NCBI RefSeq assembly: GCF_024584705.1 | Contig: NZ_CP097384.1 | Coordinates: forward strand, 6,262,001-6,326,000 | Source: Blastopirellula sp. J2-11 | Lineage (GTDB): Bacteria; Planctomycetota; Planctomycetia; Pirellulales; Pirellulaceae | DNA length: 64,000 bases | Direction: 5' to 3' | Part shown: positions 19,149 to 29,129 of the stretch, one piece after another | Numbering within the stretch: the stretch's first letter is position 1 | How the letters are laid out: the number at the start of each line of letters is the position of its first letter | Notes under the pieces: model-generated | Databases searched by the model: none | Seen by the model: the letters and a program-made list of their open reading frames with translations, nothing else | Told to the model about the DNA's origin: nothing | Translations under genes and position numbers: made by a program

Positions 19149-22100
19149 TTACCGATTAAACAGTTCGTTCAATCCTTTGTTGATCCCCTTTTCGATCAGC
19201 CCTTGCGCCGCGCCGCCGATTGCCTGGCCGGCGATGTTTTCGATCGCTCGTGCGTCCAGCTTCGGGCTTTCCAGCGTTCCGCCGATCGGTACTTCCAACG
19301 TTTTGCCACGTAAGCCGGCGAGGGTAGGATTGCTTTGAATCCAGGCTTCTTGCACCGGAATCGTGGCGATCATATCGATCGTATGGTCGATTCCGACCGA
19401 ACCTTGCGTGACGATTTGCACCGAGTCGACCTGCATCGTCAGGTTCTGGTGAAAGACGCGGCCGCCGCTCATTTGAATCGGCACTTGCTGCTCGGGCATC
19501 CGCATCAGCACCGTCTCGTTCGGGTTGATCGCGCCGGGGAGCTGTTTCTTGGCGATCGCTTGAATCTGCTTGGCGATGACGACGTACTGATACGCCAACG
19601 GACCAGGACGAACTTCGGCGCCATGGATGGTCAACGTGCCCGACGCTTCACCACCCATCGGATTGAAGAGCGGGAAATCTCCTTGCTGTACGTCGAGCGA
19701 GAAGCGTCCTTCGGCGCGGGTCGAGTCGGCCAACAGCGGAGCGGCGAATTTCATCCAGCCTTGGCACATCTGCGGCGTGATCGCCAGATTCTCGACGATT
19801 CGGCTTTTCGGCAGTTGCAGCAGCGGAGGGTTCGAAAGGAGCGTCATCCGCGGCTGGGCGTTCAGCTTTCCGCCGCTGATATCCAATCGCAACGGATCAA
19901 ACGAAACGATCCCCTGGTTGAGATTCGCTTTCACGTTGGCGGCGCCAATCGGCACGCCGTACAACATCGCTTGTTGCCAACCAATCGAACCGGCGGCCGA
20001 CAGTTGCGGCGAAAGCCATGCGAAGGCGCCGGTCGACTCCGAGTCAGGCGTACTCAAAGGGCCCGAGATCTGGAACGGCGACTGCTGCTTGCCGGTCAGC
20101 TTGACCTCTTGGCCCGCAAACGCCGCGATCACCGGCGCGAGTTGATCCCAGTCGTAGTTGGCGTTGCCTTGCAAATTGGCGACCGGTGTGGTCGACCACG
20201 CTTGAATCTTTCCGGCTGCAGCGACTTGAACGGCGGTCGTCGACAATTGCATCGTTTCGATCGTCGCGGTATCGGCCGCATCGATCGCACAATTCAACTC
20301 GAACCCGACGCTCGGCTCGCGCCAGACGACATCGTACTGCGAACCGGCGGCGACATCGGTTCGAGTGCTCACTTGCTGCATCTGCGGGGTTGCTGTCCGC
20401 GACAAAGCGCCCAGCTGGAAGTTTTTGATCTCGCCGACGATTCGGGCGGTGACGCCGCTGGCGACTTGTTCAAAGTTCAAACTACCGGCCAATTCTCCCG
20501 ACGGGCGAAACGCCGGCTGCGAGGCCCAGCGCTTCCACTGCATCGTCCGATTCAAATCGAGCCGATAGGCGATACTGCCGACGGCTGAGCCTTTGCGAGC
20601 ATTGGTCGCCGGCAAGTAATTTACTTGCTTGCCGCGGGCCGAAACCGTAGTTCCCACCAACGTAAAGTTGGGCGCCAAGATGCGACCATCTTCTAACCCA
20701 TACGCCAGGTCTCCATCCAACTCGACATTCGGTTCAAAGAAATTCAGCGTCGGTGAGCTAATCGCCAGATTGCTAAGTGAAGCGCGAATGTCGGAGATCG
20801 CAACCTGTTGCGACGTCAAAGCGACGTTGGCGACAGCGGCGGTTGTTCCTTCGAGTCGCAAGTCGCCGAGATTCATGAGCCCCGCCAGGCGACCTTGCCA
20901 GTGAGCCAACGAGCCGTTGAGCTGCAACTTTAGCTGCTTCGGCTCGACGCCGCCGATCGTGATCGGCGCCGCCAGTTCAAGCATTAACAAATCGTTGCCG
21001 GCGATCCAACTTAACGAACCCGTTTCGATCAGCGAGTTATCTCGAATCGTCGAATTGAATTTGATTTCGGCGGCGTTGTCATTCCAGATGTCGACCCCGT
21101 CGCGGGTGGCCCGCATGTTGGCGCCGCGGAACGAACCGGCCAAACTGGCGCTGTTGGCGCTTTGACGATGGATTTGCACCAATCCGTCGGCGAAGCCAGA
21201 GAGATCGACTCCTAGATCCACAAACTGCGCCAGTTCGGTCGACAACTTCGCCAGATCGATGGACGCATGAATCTGGGCGCCGCTGGCGTCTCCCGTTCCA
21301 TCCGCTTGTAAAAAACTAGCGGTCGCTTCGGCTCGTTGCAGTTGCAAACCGGCCGGACCTTGCACCAACGTCAAGTTAACCGCCAGCGGATCGCGCCAGG
21401 TCACTTGTTGACCAGAAACGAGCGCACCGACATCGCTGACATTGCCGGTCGCCGAGATCAGTCCCGGTTGCTGCGGATCGTGCGCAAGCTTGAAGACCGC
21501 TTGACCGGATTGAATCACGGCGTCGTCGCGGAGTCGCATCAGTTGCGGAAAGCGGGCCCCCATTTTTTCGAGATCGATCGTCCCGCCTAAGCGCCAAGCC
21601 TGATTGCTGGCGGCGATCGGCGCGGCGGTAAAGTCGGTCAATTGCGAGATCGGCACGTCGCCGTCGGCGACAAAATTGGCGCCAAAATCGGTCATCACGG
21701 CGACCTCTTCGGCCTGCAGGCGTCCCGCGCCATGCAGCATCTTGCCGCGAAATGCGACCTGTCCGCCGCTCACCTGTTCAGGACCCAGCACCGCTGGCCA
21801 TTGCACGCCGCCGATGATCGCTTGCATATCGCCGGAGACCGAATTCCCCTCGCTTGATTGCGCCAGTCGCAGTTTGCCATCGAGCTTGCCTTGCGTGCGC
21901 AATTCGGTTTCCAGTCGCGTTGCAATCGCTTGGGCTAATCCAAGCGGCACGCTTTCGGCGATCACATCGACCGTCGCTTCGCCGCCGGCCAAGAGTCCTT
22001 GCGCTTGTAGTCGCCCTGTTTGTTCTCCTTGTTTCACCGCCGTTTGCAAGGTGAAGTTTTGCACGACGCCCCCTTCGGCAGTCGTCGTGGTGGCGAAATC

Positions 22101-22703
22101 TATCGCGCAATCATCGAGCGACCATTGGTCGCTCGAGGTCGTTTCACGGATTCGAATCGAACCTTCACGAACCGTCAGGTCCATTTTAGGAATCGCAGAC
22201 GTGGTCGCGGCGACGGCGACATCTTCCGAACTTTCATACTCGGCCGGCGGAAAGAGGATCGCTTCCAAATTGCTGCTACCCGGCGAAACGACAAGGTCGG
22301 CGCTGGGACGCAAGACTTCGATCGTGCCTAGATCGTCTTGATTCCAGATCAAACTGAGGAATGATTTACTGAGCTTCAGTTCTTCGACCGTTGCGACAAC
22401 GTTTCCCTCGACATCGGCGAGCGTGACGTCACGTACGATGGTCGGAGACATCCAACCCAGCGAAGCGCCGCCAACGGTCGCTTTGCCGTTGATCCCGCCG
22501 GCGGCGCTGGAAACGGCGACCCCTAACAGCGGAGTCATCGCGATGATGCTGGGCGCGAGGTAGAGCCCGGCTAGCACCATGACCAGCAGCAACCAGCGCC
22601 AGCTGCCGCCGCTACTTTTGCGGGATCTTTTGCGCTTCGGTTTCTTCGAACGATCGTATTCGTCGTCGTAGTCTTGCTCGCGCGATTTCCGGTTCAGCGC
22701 CAT
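19149..22703 (-). CDS. Large AsmA/TamB-like envelope protein
   Basis: A 1184-residue protein. The N-terminus is highly charged (RKSREQDYDDEYDRSKKPKR) and followed by one membrane segment (RWLLLVMVLAGLYLAPSII, about 38-57). The rest is long repetitive beta-rich sequence with AsmA-type phrases (VGGASLGWMSPTIVRDVTLA, LDISGGKLNAQPRM, MGGEASGTLTIHGAEV, GTLESPKLDARAIENIAGQA). AsmA and TamB family members form periplasmic bridges that move lipids or outer-membrane proteins between the membranes. ATG 22703 was chosen over an upstream TTG because AGGA lies 8 bases before it. It is a single gene. The subfamily is not certain. Confidence 0.82.
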   Translation of the reverse strand: MALNRKSREQDYDDEYDRSKKPKRKRSRKSSGGSWRWLLLVMVLAGLYLAPSIIAMTPLLGVAVSSAAGGINGKATVGGASLGWMSPTIVRDVTLADVEGNVVATVEELKLSKSFLSLIWNQDDLGTIEVLRPSADLVVSPGSSNLEAILFPPAEYESSEDVAVAATTSAIPKMDLTVREGSIRIRETTSSDQWSLDDCAIDFATTTTAEGGVVQNFTLQTAVKQGEQTGRLQAQGLLAGGEATVDVIAESVPLGLAQAIATRLETELRTQGKLDGKLRLAQSSEGNSVSGDMQAIIGGVQWPAVLGPEQVSGGQVAFRGKMLHGAGRLQAEEVAVMTDFGANFVADGDVPISQLTDFTAAPIAASNQAWRLGGTIDLEKMGARFPQLMRLRDDAVIQSGQAVFKLAHDPQQPGLISATGNVSDVGALVSGQQVTWRDPLAVNLTLVQGPAGLQLQRAEATASFLQADGTGDASGAQIHASIDLAKLSTELAQFVDLGVDLSGFADGLVQIHRQSANSASLAGSFRGANMRATRDGVDIWNDNAAEIKFNSTIRDNSLIETGSLSWIAGNDLLMLELAAPITIGGVEPKQLKLQLNGSLAHWQGRLAGLMNLGDLRLEGTTAAVANVALTSQQVAISDIRASLSNLAISSPTLNFFEPNVELDGDLAYGLEDGRILAPNFTLVGTTVSARGKQVNYLPATNARKGSAVGSIAYRLDLNRTMQWKRWASQPAFRPSGELAGSLNFEQVASGVTARIVGEIKNFQLGALSRTATPQMQQVSTRTDVAAGSQYDVVWREPSVGFELNCAIDAADTATIETMQLSTTAVQVAAAGKIQAWSTTPVANLQGNANYDWDQLAPVIAAFAGQEVKLTGKQQSPFQISGPLSTPDSESTGAFAWLSPQLSAAGSIGWQQAMLYGVPIGAANVKANLNQGIVSFDPLRLDISGGKLNAQPRMTLLSNPPLLQLPKSRIVENLAITPQMCQGWMKFAAPLLADSTRAEGRFSLDVQQGDFPLFNPMGGEASGTLTIHGAEVRPGPLAYQYVVIAKQIQAIAKKQLPGAINPNETVLMRMPEQQVPIQMSGGRVFHQNLTMQVDSVQIVTQGSVGIDHTIDMIATIPVQEAWIQSNPTLAGLRGKTLEVPIGGTLESPKLDARAIENIAGQAIGGAAQGLIEKGINKGLNELFNR

Positions 22704-22931
22704 GACTTGCGTCCTGCGATAGGTAGCTATCAATAAAAAGAGATCTAGGCGCTGGAACTTCTACCGAAATCCCCCCCCAGACGCCAGACCAAGCCGAACT
22801 GCTAGCACCGGAAGACTTTTCTCGCGGCCGCCGGATTCGCTAAAGTTTCCGAGCCTGGTTGCCGGGGTTGGGTTTGACAGCCGCTTTCAATTGCTTTATT
22901 TACCTCACGTCGTCGGCGCGCTGCCGACAAA

Positions 22932-23894
22932 TTGTTCTCCGTGCGAACCAGTAAACAAGTGATTCGACCTCGCCTGATAACTTTGCTCATCGGAATGTTT
23001 TGCGTGCTGGTTCTTTCCGGCTGTCGCAGCGATCCGAATGTCGCCCTGTTGGAGCGTGATTTGCGCTACCTTGAGGACAAGGTCTATTCGCTGCAAGATG
23101 TCGTCGAAGAGAAAGATTCAGAGATCAACTCGATCCGGCGCGAAAATGAAACGCTGCGCAAGCGTCTCGGTCTCCCCGACTTGAACGACGACTTCCAATC
23201 GAGAAACGACTTGCCCGAGACGCCAGAGATGCTGATGGCGACCGGGTTGCGCCCCGTTACGCGTTCCCCCGCACTACAAGCTCCCACGATCGACTTGGGG
23301 ATGTCGCTCGACGCCGATGAGGCCGAGGTCATCGATCGCCATGTCACGGCGATTCAAATCAATCCACGCTTGAGCGGCGGCTATGACTTTGACAAGAAGC
23401 CCGGTGATGAAGGGGTAATGGTCGTTATCGAACCTCGCAATCGCAACGGCCAATATGTCGATGAAACCGGTCAGTTGTCGGTCGTCGTCCTTGATCCGGC
23501 GCGCGAAGGTAAAGACGCCTACGTGGCGCGGTGGGACTTTGACTCGATCGACGCACAAGCCAAGATGAAGCGTTCGCTGTTGGGGAAGGGGATCCATTTG
23601 CAATTGCCCTGGACCTCCGGATATCCCGAACACGAAACGCTGGTTTTGTTTGTCCGCTACGAAACTCCGGACGGACGCAAGCTGGAGCAGAAGAAAGAGA
23701 TTCGCGTCCAATTGCCGGCGACCATCTCGTCTCGCTGGACGCCTGCGATGCAAGACTTACAGCCGCGGATGTCGCATGCGCCGCGGATCAATGTGCCGTC
23801 GGTCGTCGATTTGACGCCGCCTGCCGATTCTCCAGAAATTTCGACACCCGCCGTTCGCACGGCGACGGCTCCTGAGTGGAAACCGTATCGCTAA
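22932..23894 (+). CDS. Lipoprotein with N-terminal coiled coil
   Basis: A 320-residue protein with a signal peptide and lipobox LSGC (Cys31 if TTG 22932 starts the protein; GTG 22941 is equally possible). Residues about 38-75 form a heptad-rich coiled coil (LLERDLRYLEDKVYSLQDVV, then EKDSEINSIRRENETLRKRL). A globular beta-rich C-terminal domain follows (ITAIQINPRLSGGYDFDKKP, then LVLFVRYETPDGRKLEQ). The coiled coil suggests it forms oligomers on the membrane. I do not recognise the C-terminal domain. Neither start has a good ribosome binding site. Confidence 0.72.
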   Translation: MFSVRTSKQVIRPRLITLLIGMFCVLVLSGCRSDPNVALLERDLRYLEDKVYSLQDVVEEKDSEINSIRRENETLRKRLGLPDLNDDFQSRNDLPETPEMLMATGLRPVTRSPALQAPTIDLGMSLDADEAEVIDRHVTAIQINPRLSGGYDFDKKPGDEGVMVVIEPRNRNGQYVDETGQLSVVVLDPAREGKDAYVARWDFDSIDAQAKMKRSLLGKGIHLQLPWTSGYPEHETLVLFVRYETPDGRKLEQKKEIRVQLPATISSRWTPAMQDLQPRMSHAPRINVPSVVDLTPPADSPEISTPAVRTATAPEWKPYR

Positions 23895-23982
23895 AAAGTC
23901 GAGCGCCGCAGCGCGATGACTTCTTTCAGCGGCAAGCTGAAATGGGCGCATCGCGCAACGACTCTGACGACGGGAACAAGCC

Positions 23983-24417
23983 TTATTTGGCCTCTTCAAC
24001 CGTGACCTTGATCATCTTGTCACCCTGCTTGATCGCGTCGACCACATCCTGACCTTCGGTCACTTTACCGAAGACGGCGTGCTTGCCATCGAGCCAGTCG
24101 GTCTTCGTATGGGTGATGAAGAACTGCGAGCCGTTCGTGTTTGGGCCCGAGTTGGCCATCGACAACACGCCGGGACCGTCGTGCTTCAAGTCGGGATGAA
24201 ATTCATCTTCAAACTTGTAGCCGGGACCGCCGGTGCCGGTGCCGTTGGGGCAACCTGTTTGGACCATGAAGTCGTTGATCACGCGATGGAATTTCAGTCC
24301 ATCGTAGAAGCCGTCGGTGGCGAGCTTCTCGAAGTTGGCGACCGTCTTCGGCGCCTTGTCGTCGTGCAACTGAACTTTGATCGTACCTTTGTCGGTCTCG
24401 ATGGAAGCGACTTTCAT
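23983..24417 (-). CDS. ppiB: Cyclophilin-type peptidyl-prolyl isomerase
   Basis: A 144-residue cyclophilin. The active-site regions [35 protein letters not shown] and [13 protein letters not shown] contain the expected Arg, Phe, Gln and His residues. There is no signal peptide, so it is cytoplasmic and helps protein folding by proline isomerisation. GAGGAG 6 bases before ATG 24417 fixes the start, even though the frame is open nine codons further upstream. It is a single gene. Confidence 0.95.
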   Translation of the reverse strand: MKVASIETDKGTIKVQLHDDKAPKTVANFEKLATDGFYDGLKFHRVINDFMVQTGCPNGTGTGGPGYKFEDEFHPDLKHDGPGVLSMANSGPNTNGSQFFITHTKTDWLDGKHAVFGKVTEGQDVVDAIKQGDKMIKVTVEEAK

Positions 24418-24510
24418 CGCGTCTCCTCTTTGCGCTAAATACACGGTGGGGCAATATCAGAATCCCCTATTTTAGCCCTTCAACGATTGCTGCGTAACCG
24501 GTCGCAATAG

Positions 24511-24576
24511 CGTAGGGCTGGCCGTGCCTGCGGGAATCGCAGGAGAATTCATTCGGCAGGCATGGCCTGCCCTACG
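24511..24576. repeat. REP-like inverted repeat, copy 1
   Basis: The left arm (CGTAGGGCTGGCCGTGCC) and the right arm (GGCATGGCCTGCCCTACG) are nearly complementary, with a short loop. The same arms occur at 59061-59152. It is intergenic, between the DUF2063 gene and the cyclophilin. It is probably a dispersed palindromic element that could also act as a transcript-end hairpin. Confidence 0.7.
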
Positions 24577-24577
24577 T

Positions 24578-25450
24578 CTACGGCTTAACCAATTGAATGA
24601 AAAAACCTTCCCCAGCGAAGCGTTGAAACCAATGGGGCAGATTGCGGGCAAACGCATCAAAATCGGCCGCTTGTTCCGCCGCCGCTTCGATCGCTGCGCC
24701 AACGCTCATGCCGGCGATAAGCGATTGTAAAAGCAGGAATTCACTCTCCTCAAGCGGGATCCGCCGCACGATAAACTCGCGCCGTGAAAGGGCCAACCAA
24801 GTCGCTGCGGCCGGCGGAATGGTCAACGGTCGGCCTGCTCGAAAGTCGCTGAAGTAGGCGTTCACCGGAAAGCGATAGGCGTGCAAGCTCAGACAAGGCG
24901 CCGCGATCAATTTCGTCTGCGGCCAATCGTCTGGCGAGACTTGCGCCAGATCGTCCGGCGTGATGACGCCCACTTGTTCGGTACCGGGGCCATCAAACGT
25001 TTGGGCGACGCTCCATTCGAATGAAGCGAGATCGATCAGAAAGTCCGCCCAGCCCGGCGCATCGCTCTCGGCCGCTGGACGGGTCGCTTCCAGATGAGCG
25101 ACAAACTGATCGGCCAAGCGGGCGAGCGTATAGCTGGTCGACGGACGTTTGTCTAAATAGTCGAGCGCAAACCCGTCAAACAGTTCTTGCCCCAATGTTT
25201 CGCACAGCGCTGGAAACTGCTCACGCATGCACTCGACCAACCGGGCGAAGTACGCGTTGCCATACACTTGCAGTCGTTCAATGCTCGTGCGTTTCTGGCT
25301 ACGGGCGATCACTTGCTCGACGTCGTCACTCGCGATATCGATCCACTGACGCGCGGCGGCGTTGTCGATGCCGGCGGAGATTCCGCGTGGACTCGTAATC
25401 ACGCTTTGCATCCAGCGCTGTAGCGTCGTTAACGAGTGCGAGTCGCTCAT
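24578..25450 (-). CDS. bufC: DUF2063 partner protein of a bufferin operon
   Basis: A 290-residue protein of the DUF2063 family (PF09836), the BufC/HvfC type. The family core is visible at about residues 60-115 ([20 protein letters not shown], then [20 protein letters not shown]). Such proteins pair with MNIO enzymes and are thought to hold the precursor peptide; the binding mode is not proven for most. The start codon overlaps the end of the MNIO gene by 4 bp, so the two are translationally coupled. It is the third gene of the operon that begins at 26904. Confidence 0.88.
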   Translation of the reverse strand: MSDSHSLTTLQRWMQSVITSPRGISAGIDNAAARQWIDIASDDVEQVIARSQKRTSIERLQVYGNAYFARLVECMREQFPALCETLGQELFDGFALDYLDKRPSTSYTLARLADQFVAHLEATRPAAESDAPGWADFLIDLASFEWSVAQTFDGPGTEQVGVITPDDLAQVSPDDWPQTKLIAAPCLSLHAYRFPVNAYFSDFRAGRPLTIPPAAATWLALSRREFIVRRIPLEESEFLLLQSLIAGMSVGAAIEAAAEQAADFDAFARNLPHWFQRFAGEGFFIQLVKP

Positions 25451-26364
25451 TCGATCTCCGGCGTCACAAAGTGAAGCGGATGCGGCGCAGGTGCGTCTGC
25501 GTTGTTGGTGGCGATCGGCTCGGGCAACTCTCCTAACTGCGCAGCGATATGGCCACGCGCCTTCAGCACTTCGGCATGCATCACGTCAAAGGACGGTATG
25601 TTGGCGTCCCACTCTAATAGCGTCGACGCGCCGCCGGTCAACTCATACGCAAGCTGATAAAGTCGCCATACCGGGTCGATCACCGCGGCGTCGTGCGTGT
25701 CGATGCAGTAGTCGCCCATGTTGGTGTGGCCGGCCAGATGAAACTGCACGATCCGCTCGTGCGGCACGCCGCGTACATATTCGGCTGGATCAAAATCATG
25801 ATTGACGCCAGAAACATAGACGTTGTTCACGTCCAACAGCAGTCCGCAATCGGCCTCTTTGGCCATCGCGGAGAGAAACTCCCATTCAGTCATTGTCGAC
25901 GCGGCGAAGGTGATGTACGAACTGGGATCTTCCAGCACCAGCGGACGTTCGAGAAACTCCTGCACCGTTTTGATCCGCGCGACGACATGCGCCAGCGACT
26001 CTTCGCTGTACGGAATCGGCAATAGGTCGTGCGAATTGCGTCCGGCGACGCCGGTCCAACAAAGATGGTCCGAGATCCACCGCGCGTCGATCTCGCCAGC
26101 CAAGCGTTTCAACTTGGCGAGATAGTCGAAGTCGAGCGGATCGGTGCTGCCGATCGAGAGCGATACGCCGTGCATGACGAGCGGATAGCGCTCGGCGATT
26201 TGATCGAGCACATAACGCGGTCGCCCCTGCGTGTCGATGTAGTTCTCACTGATGATCTCAAACCAATCGACCGCCGGCCAATGCTGCAGAATGTGGCCGA
26301 AGTGGACCGAGCGCAAGCCGACGCCGAGTCCCAGGTTTTGATGGCCGAGCCGCGCCGCGGTCAT
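25447..26364 (-). CDS. bufB: MNIO-family (DUF692) peptide-modifying enzyme
   Basis: A 305-residue DUF692 protein, now called MNIO (multinuclear non-heme iron dependent oxidative enzyme). It has a TIM-barrel fold with conserved metal ligands: [52 protein letters not shown] and LLEWD. Family members oxidise cysteines of a partner peptide, for example into thiooxazole-type rings, to give copper-binding peptides (bufferins, HvfA-type products). It sits 81 bp after a Cys-rich precursor gene and overlaps the DUF2063 gene, which is the classical A-B-C order. I infer that it modifies the product of 26446-26904. Confidence 0.92.
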   Translation of the reverse strand: MTAARLGHQNLGLGVGLRSVHFGHILQHWPAVDWFEIISENYIDTQGRPRYVLDQIAERYPLVMHGVSLSIGSTDPLDFDYLAKLKRLAGEIDARWISDHLCWTGVAGRNSHDLLPIPYSEESLAHVVARIKTVQEFLERPLVLEDPSSYITFAASTMTEWEFLSAMAKEADCGLLLDVNNVYVSGVNHDFDPAEYVRGVPHERIVQFHLAGHTNMGDYCIDTHDAAVIDPVWRLYQLAYELTGGASTLLEWDANIPSFDVMHAEVLKARGHIAAQLGELPEPIATNNADAPAPHPLHFVTPEIE

Positions 26365-26445
26365 GGCGTTCTCTCTCGGATGCGAATACCGGCGCAGCCA
26401 AACGCGGCGCCGGAAAAAGTTCCACAGGCAAGCAAGGGGGGGGAA

Positions 26446-26904
26446 CTACGCTTTCGGTTCCGGCGCCGGTTTGACCTCTTTGCCTTCTTCCTTCATGCGG
26501 GCTTCAAACTTCTCGCGAGCGCCGTCCCAGGCTCCTTCCATCAACGGAATCGCGCAACCGCCTTTGCCTTTGCACTCGTTCGTGCCGACTTCGTTGTGGC
26601 AACCTCCTTGGCCTTTGCATTCATTGTGACCGCCGCAGGCATGGGCTTCCAACGTCGCACAAGCGCCGGCGCCGGCGCAATCGTTGTCGCCTCCTTTTCC
26701 TTTTCCCTTGCACTCATTCAAACCGCGACAGAGGTGCCACTCCGCTGTTTTCTCTTCACCGGCAGCATCGCCCCCGGTTGCGGCGACATCGGTCTTGGTT
26801 TGACCACAGCCGAGCGCGGCGCCTCCCAGCATTCCTCCCAGCGCGGCGGCGGAAAGACGATTGAAGTCGCGACGATCGAGATGGCGTTTGTCGTTGGTAG
26901 TCAT
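26446..26904 (-). CDS. Cys-rich bufferin-like precursor peptide
   Basis: A 152-residue protein. Residues 8-34 form a signal with a twin-arginine motif (DRRDFNRLSAAALGGM) and a possible lipobox, ALGC (Cys33). The mature part is Gly/Cys/Lys-rich with Cys at 59, 65, 76, 82, 90, 96, 102, 111 and 117. Most are spaced as C-x5-C, with NECKGKG, NECKGQGGC and NECKGKGGC repeats like BufA2-type bufferin precursors. A charged tail without Cys follows (EGAWDGAREKFEARMKEEGK). AGGA lies 9 bases before the ATG. It is the first gene of an A-B-C operon with a DUF692 enzyme and a DUF2063 protein. I infer a copper-binding RiPP; the modified residues are not known. Confidence 0.85.
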   Translation of the reverse strand: MTTNDKRHLDRRDFNRLSAAALGGMLGGAALGCGQTKTDVAATGGDAAGEEKTAEWHLCRGLNECKGKGKGGDNDCAGAGACATLEAHACGGHNECKGQGGCHNEVGTNECKGKGGCAIPLMEGAWDGAREKFEARMKEEGKEVKPAPEPKA

Positions 26905-27216
26905 GTCGAAGGGTCCTGATGGGATTTGGGGAAAAGACAGACGTGCCGTCTTTTAAGGGCAATCCAAGAGAGATACCCTACCGGCGGCGTTGTTAGAAGT
27001 CTAGCAACTACCGCCGCTAGAGGATTGTGGATAAACCTACAAATTTTTGGTTAAGATCGCCGAAATCCGCGGCGCCCAACCATGGTTTGACTGCCAAAAC
27101 GAATCCAACTTTCTTCTAATATTGATCGTACACGCGAGAAAGCGACGTCGCTTTCGCTGCAGTTACCGCGTTCCTTGCTGCGCCAAACCGGCCGGCGCTG
27201 ATTTCGGGCGGATTGG
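26905..27216. other. Divergent intergenic region
   Basis: It lies between the bufferin-like operon and the small membrane protein at 27217, and the operon promoter must be here. I found no clear -35/-10 pair, operator or riboswitch. Confidence 0.35.
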
Positions 27217-27510
27217 ATGAACACGACACCAAGACAATCGCCACGAGGATCGACGCTCAGGCTCGTCTATAACCTCTTCACCGATCTCTTCTTCGGGCCA
27301 AATTTCCGCTGGAAAGATAACCTGCTGCAGGGAATCATCGTCGCCGCGTTTCTAGGTATAGGCGCCGTTTATGGCTTGCTCATCGCCGAAGATCCCTATC
27401 AAGGCGTTTTGGTCGGCAGTCTGATCGGCATCGTCTCTGGCGGACTAGGCAGCGGTTTCTCGCTGATGATCTTCCGCGGGCTGCGGCATCTACTGGGGCG
27501 TCATGATTAA
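27217..27510 (+). CDS. Small two-helix membrane protein
   Basis: A 97-residue protein with two Gly-rich hydrophobic segments (IIVAAFLGIGAVYGLLIA, about 41-58, and GVLVGSLIGIVSGGLGSGF, about 65-83). An amphipathic N-terminus with aromatic residues (LVYNLFTDLFFGPNFRWK) and a basic C-terminus flank them. No family was recognised. The ATG was chosen because codon use becomes typical there. It is a single gene between the bufferin-like operon and gap. Confidence 0.55.
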   Translation: MNTTPRQSPRGSTLRLVYNLFTDLFFGPNFRWKDNLLQGIIVAAFLGIGAVYGLLIAEDPYQGVLVGSLIGIVSGGLGSGFSLMIFRGLRHLLGRHD

Positions 27511-27916
27511 AAATGAATTTTTCTTCGTGAAGTTCGGCATATTCTGGCATTTTGGTTCTCTGTGCTGTTAGGTGCGTGAGATAGAACGCCGATAACCGCT
27601 GCTTGCCAGCTGACAGTTGCCCGCAACCAGCAGTTACCCCACCTTTCGGACTATTGCTACGGCTACCCCTTACGCCCGTTGTGATGCGGTTTTAAGGGCA
27701 GTATAATCGCCTTCTTCTACTACCGGTTTCGTAGGCGATCGACGAAGCCAGCTACGGATCAAAAGAAGCGACGGACCCGCTGACAGCGTTTCGCATGACA
27801 GAGCTTTCGCAAGCGGCGATCGAACGTCCGCTTGAGTTGATACATCACTAGACGAGTTTGCGTCGCACGTGGTCGTTGCACCCCAGACCGCGGCGCTAGT
27901 TCAAGGAGAAATGACA
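27511..27916. other. Intergenic region with gap leader
   Basis: No gene. It contains the gap promoter at 27679-27707 and a leader of about 200 bases with several imperfect inverted stretches. No known riboswitch was recognised. Confidence 0.45.
27679..27707 (+). promoter_or_regulatory. Sigma-70 promoter of gap
   Basis: TTGTGA (27679-27684) and a perfect TATAAT (27702-27707) are separated by 17 bases. Transcription would start near 27714, about 200 bases before gap. Confidence 0.7.
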
Positions 27917-28936
27917 GTGGCAGTTCGTGTTGCAATCAATGGTTTTGGACGCATCGGTCGTTTGACCTTTCGTAATCTCATCGCTCGCGGCAAAGAGTTC
28001 GAAGTGGTCGCGATCAACGACCTGACCGACAACAAAATGCTGGCGAACTTGCTGAAATATGACAGCACGCATCGTCGCTTCCCCGGCACGGTCGAATACG
28101 ATGCCGAAGGTTTGACCGTCAACGGCACCAAGATTCGCGTCTTTGAAGAGCGTAACCCGGCCGCGCTGCCGTGGGGCGACTTGGGCGTCGACGTCGTCGT
28201 CGAAAGCACCGGCGTCTTCACTTCGCGCAAGACCGACGCCAAAGCTGGCTACGACTCGCACTTGGACGCCGGCGCCAAAAAGGTCGTGCTGAGCGCTCCG
28301 GCCAAAGACGCTCCTGACTTGACCTGCGTGCTGGGCGTGAACGACAACGAACTGACCGCCGACATGAAAACCGTGTCGAACGCCAGCTGCACGACCAACT
28401 GCTTGGCCCCGGTCGCCAAAATTTTGAACGACTCGTTTGGCCTGAAGAATGGTTTGATGACCACGATTCACGCTTACACGAACGATCAGCAAGTGCTGGA
28501 CCTGCCGCACGCCGATCCTTACCGTGCTCGCGCCGCGGCCCTCAACATCATTCCGACCTCGACCGGCGCCGCCAAAGCGGTCGGTCTGGTGATTCCGGCC
28601 CTCAAAGGCAAGCTGACCGGTATCTCGATGCGTGTTCCGGTTCCGACCGGCAGCGTCGTCGACCTGGTCGCCAACCTCGACAAGTCGGTCACCAAGGAAG
28701 AAATCAACGCCGCGATGAAAGCGGCCGCCGATGGCCCGATGAAGGGCATCCTGTGCTACACCGAAGACCCGATCGTTTCGTCGGACATCATCGGTGATCC
28801 GCACAGCTCGATCTTCGCCGCTCCGCAGACCGAAGTGATCGACGGTTCGCTGGTGAAGATCGTCTCGTGGTACGACAACGAAGCTGGCTACTCGGCTCGC
28901 ACCGCTGACCTGGTTTCCAAGCTGGGCAATATGTAG
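27917..28936 (+). CDS. gap: Glyceraldehyde-3-phosphate dehydrogenase
   Basis: A 339-residue type I GAPDH, which oxidises glyceraldehyde-3-phosphate to 1,3-bisphosphoglycerate in glycolysis. The NAD-binding [15 protein letters not shown], the acidic INDLTD (an NAD preference) and the catalytic Cys in [15 protein letters not shown] are all present, as are HAYTNDQ and [10 protein letters not shown] near the end. The start is GTG 27917, because AAGGAG (27903-27908) is 8 bases before it but only 2 before the in-frame ATG 27911. It is a single gene with its own promoter and terminator. Confidence 0.96.
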   Translation: MAVRVAINGFGRIGRLTFRNLIARGKEFEVVAINDLTDNKMLANLLKYDSTHRRFPGTVEYDAEGLTVNGTKIRVFEERNPAALPWGDLGVDVVVESTGVFTSRKTDAKAGYDSHLDAGAKKVVLSAPAKDAPDLTCVLGVNDNELTADMKTVSNASCTTNCLAPVAKILNDSFGLKNGLMTTIHAYTNDQQVLDLPHADPYRARAAALNIIPTSTGAAKAVGLVIPALKGKLTGISMRVPVPTGSVVDLVANLDKSVTKEEINAAMKAAADGPMKGILCYTEDPIVSSDIIGDPHSSIFAAPQTEVIDGSLVKIVSWYDNEAGYSARTADLVSKLGNM

Positions 28937-28966
28937 TCACGTCGATTACATCGCAAAAATACAAAG

Positions 28967-28998
28967 CCCTCGTCGCAAATCGCGACGAGGGTTTTTTT
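28967..28998 (+). terminator. Rho-independent terminator of gap
   Basis: A 10-bp perfect stem, CCCTCGTCGC (28967-28976) with GCGACGAGGG (28982-28991), and a 7-T run, 30 bp after the gap stop. Confidence 0.92.
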
Positions 28999-29129
28999 GT
29001 GCGCTGGTTCAAACTAAGGTAGTTTTAATGGGGTAGTGCGGCCGCATTCGCGTCATTTCTACACCCAACACCCCCCGGTCAAGGGAAGCAATTTCCTCCG
29101 GATTCGGCAAGGCTAGGAGTCCTTACTCA

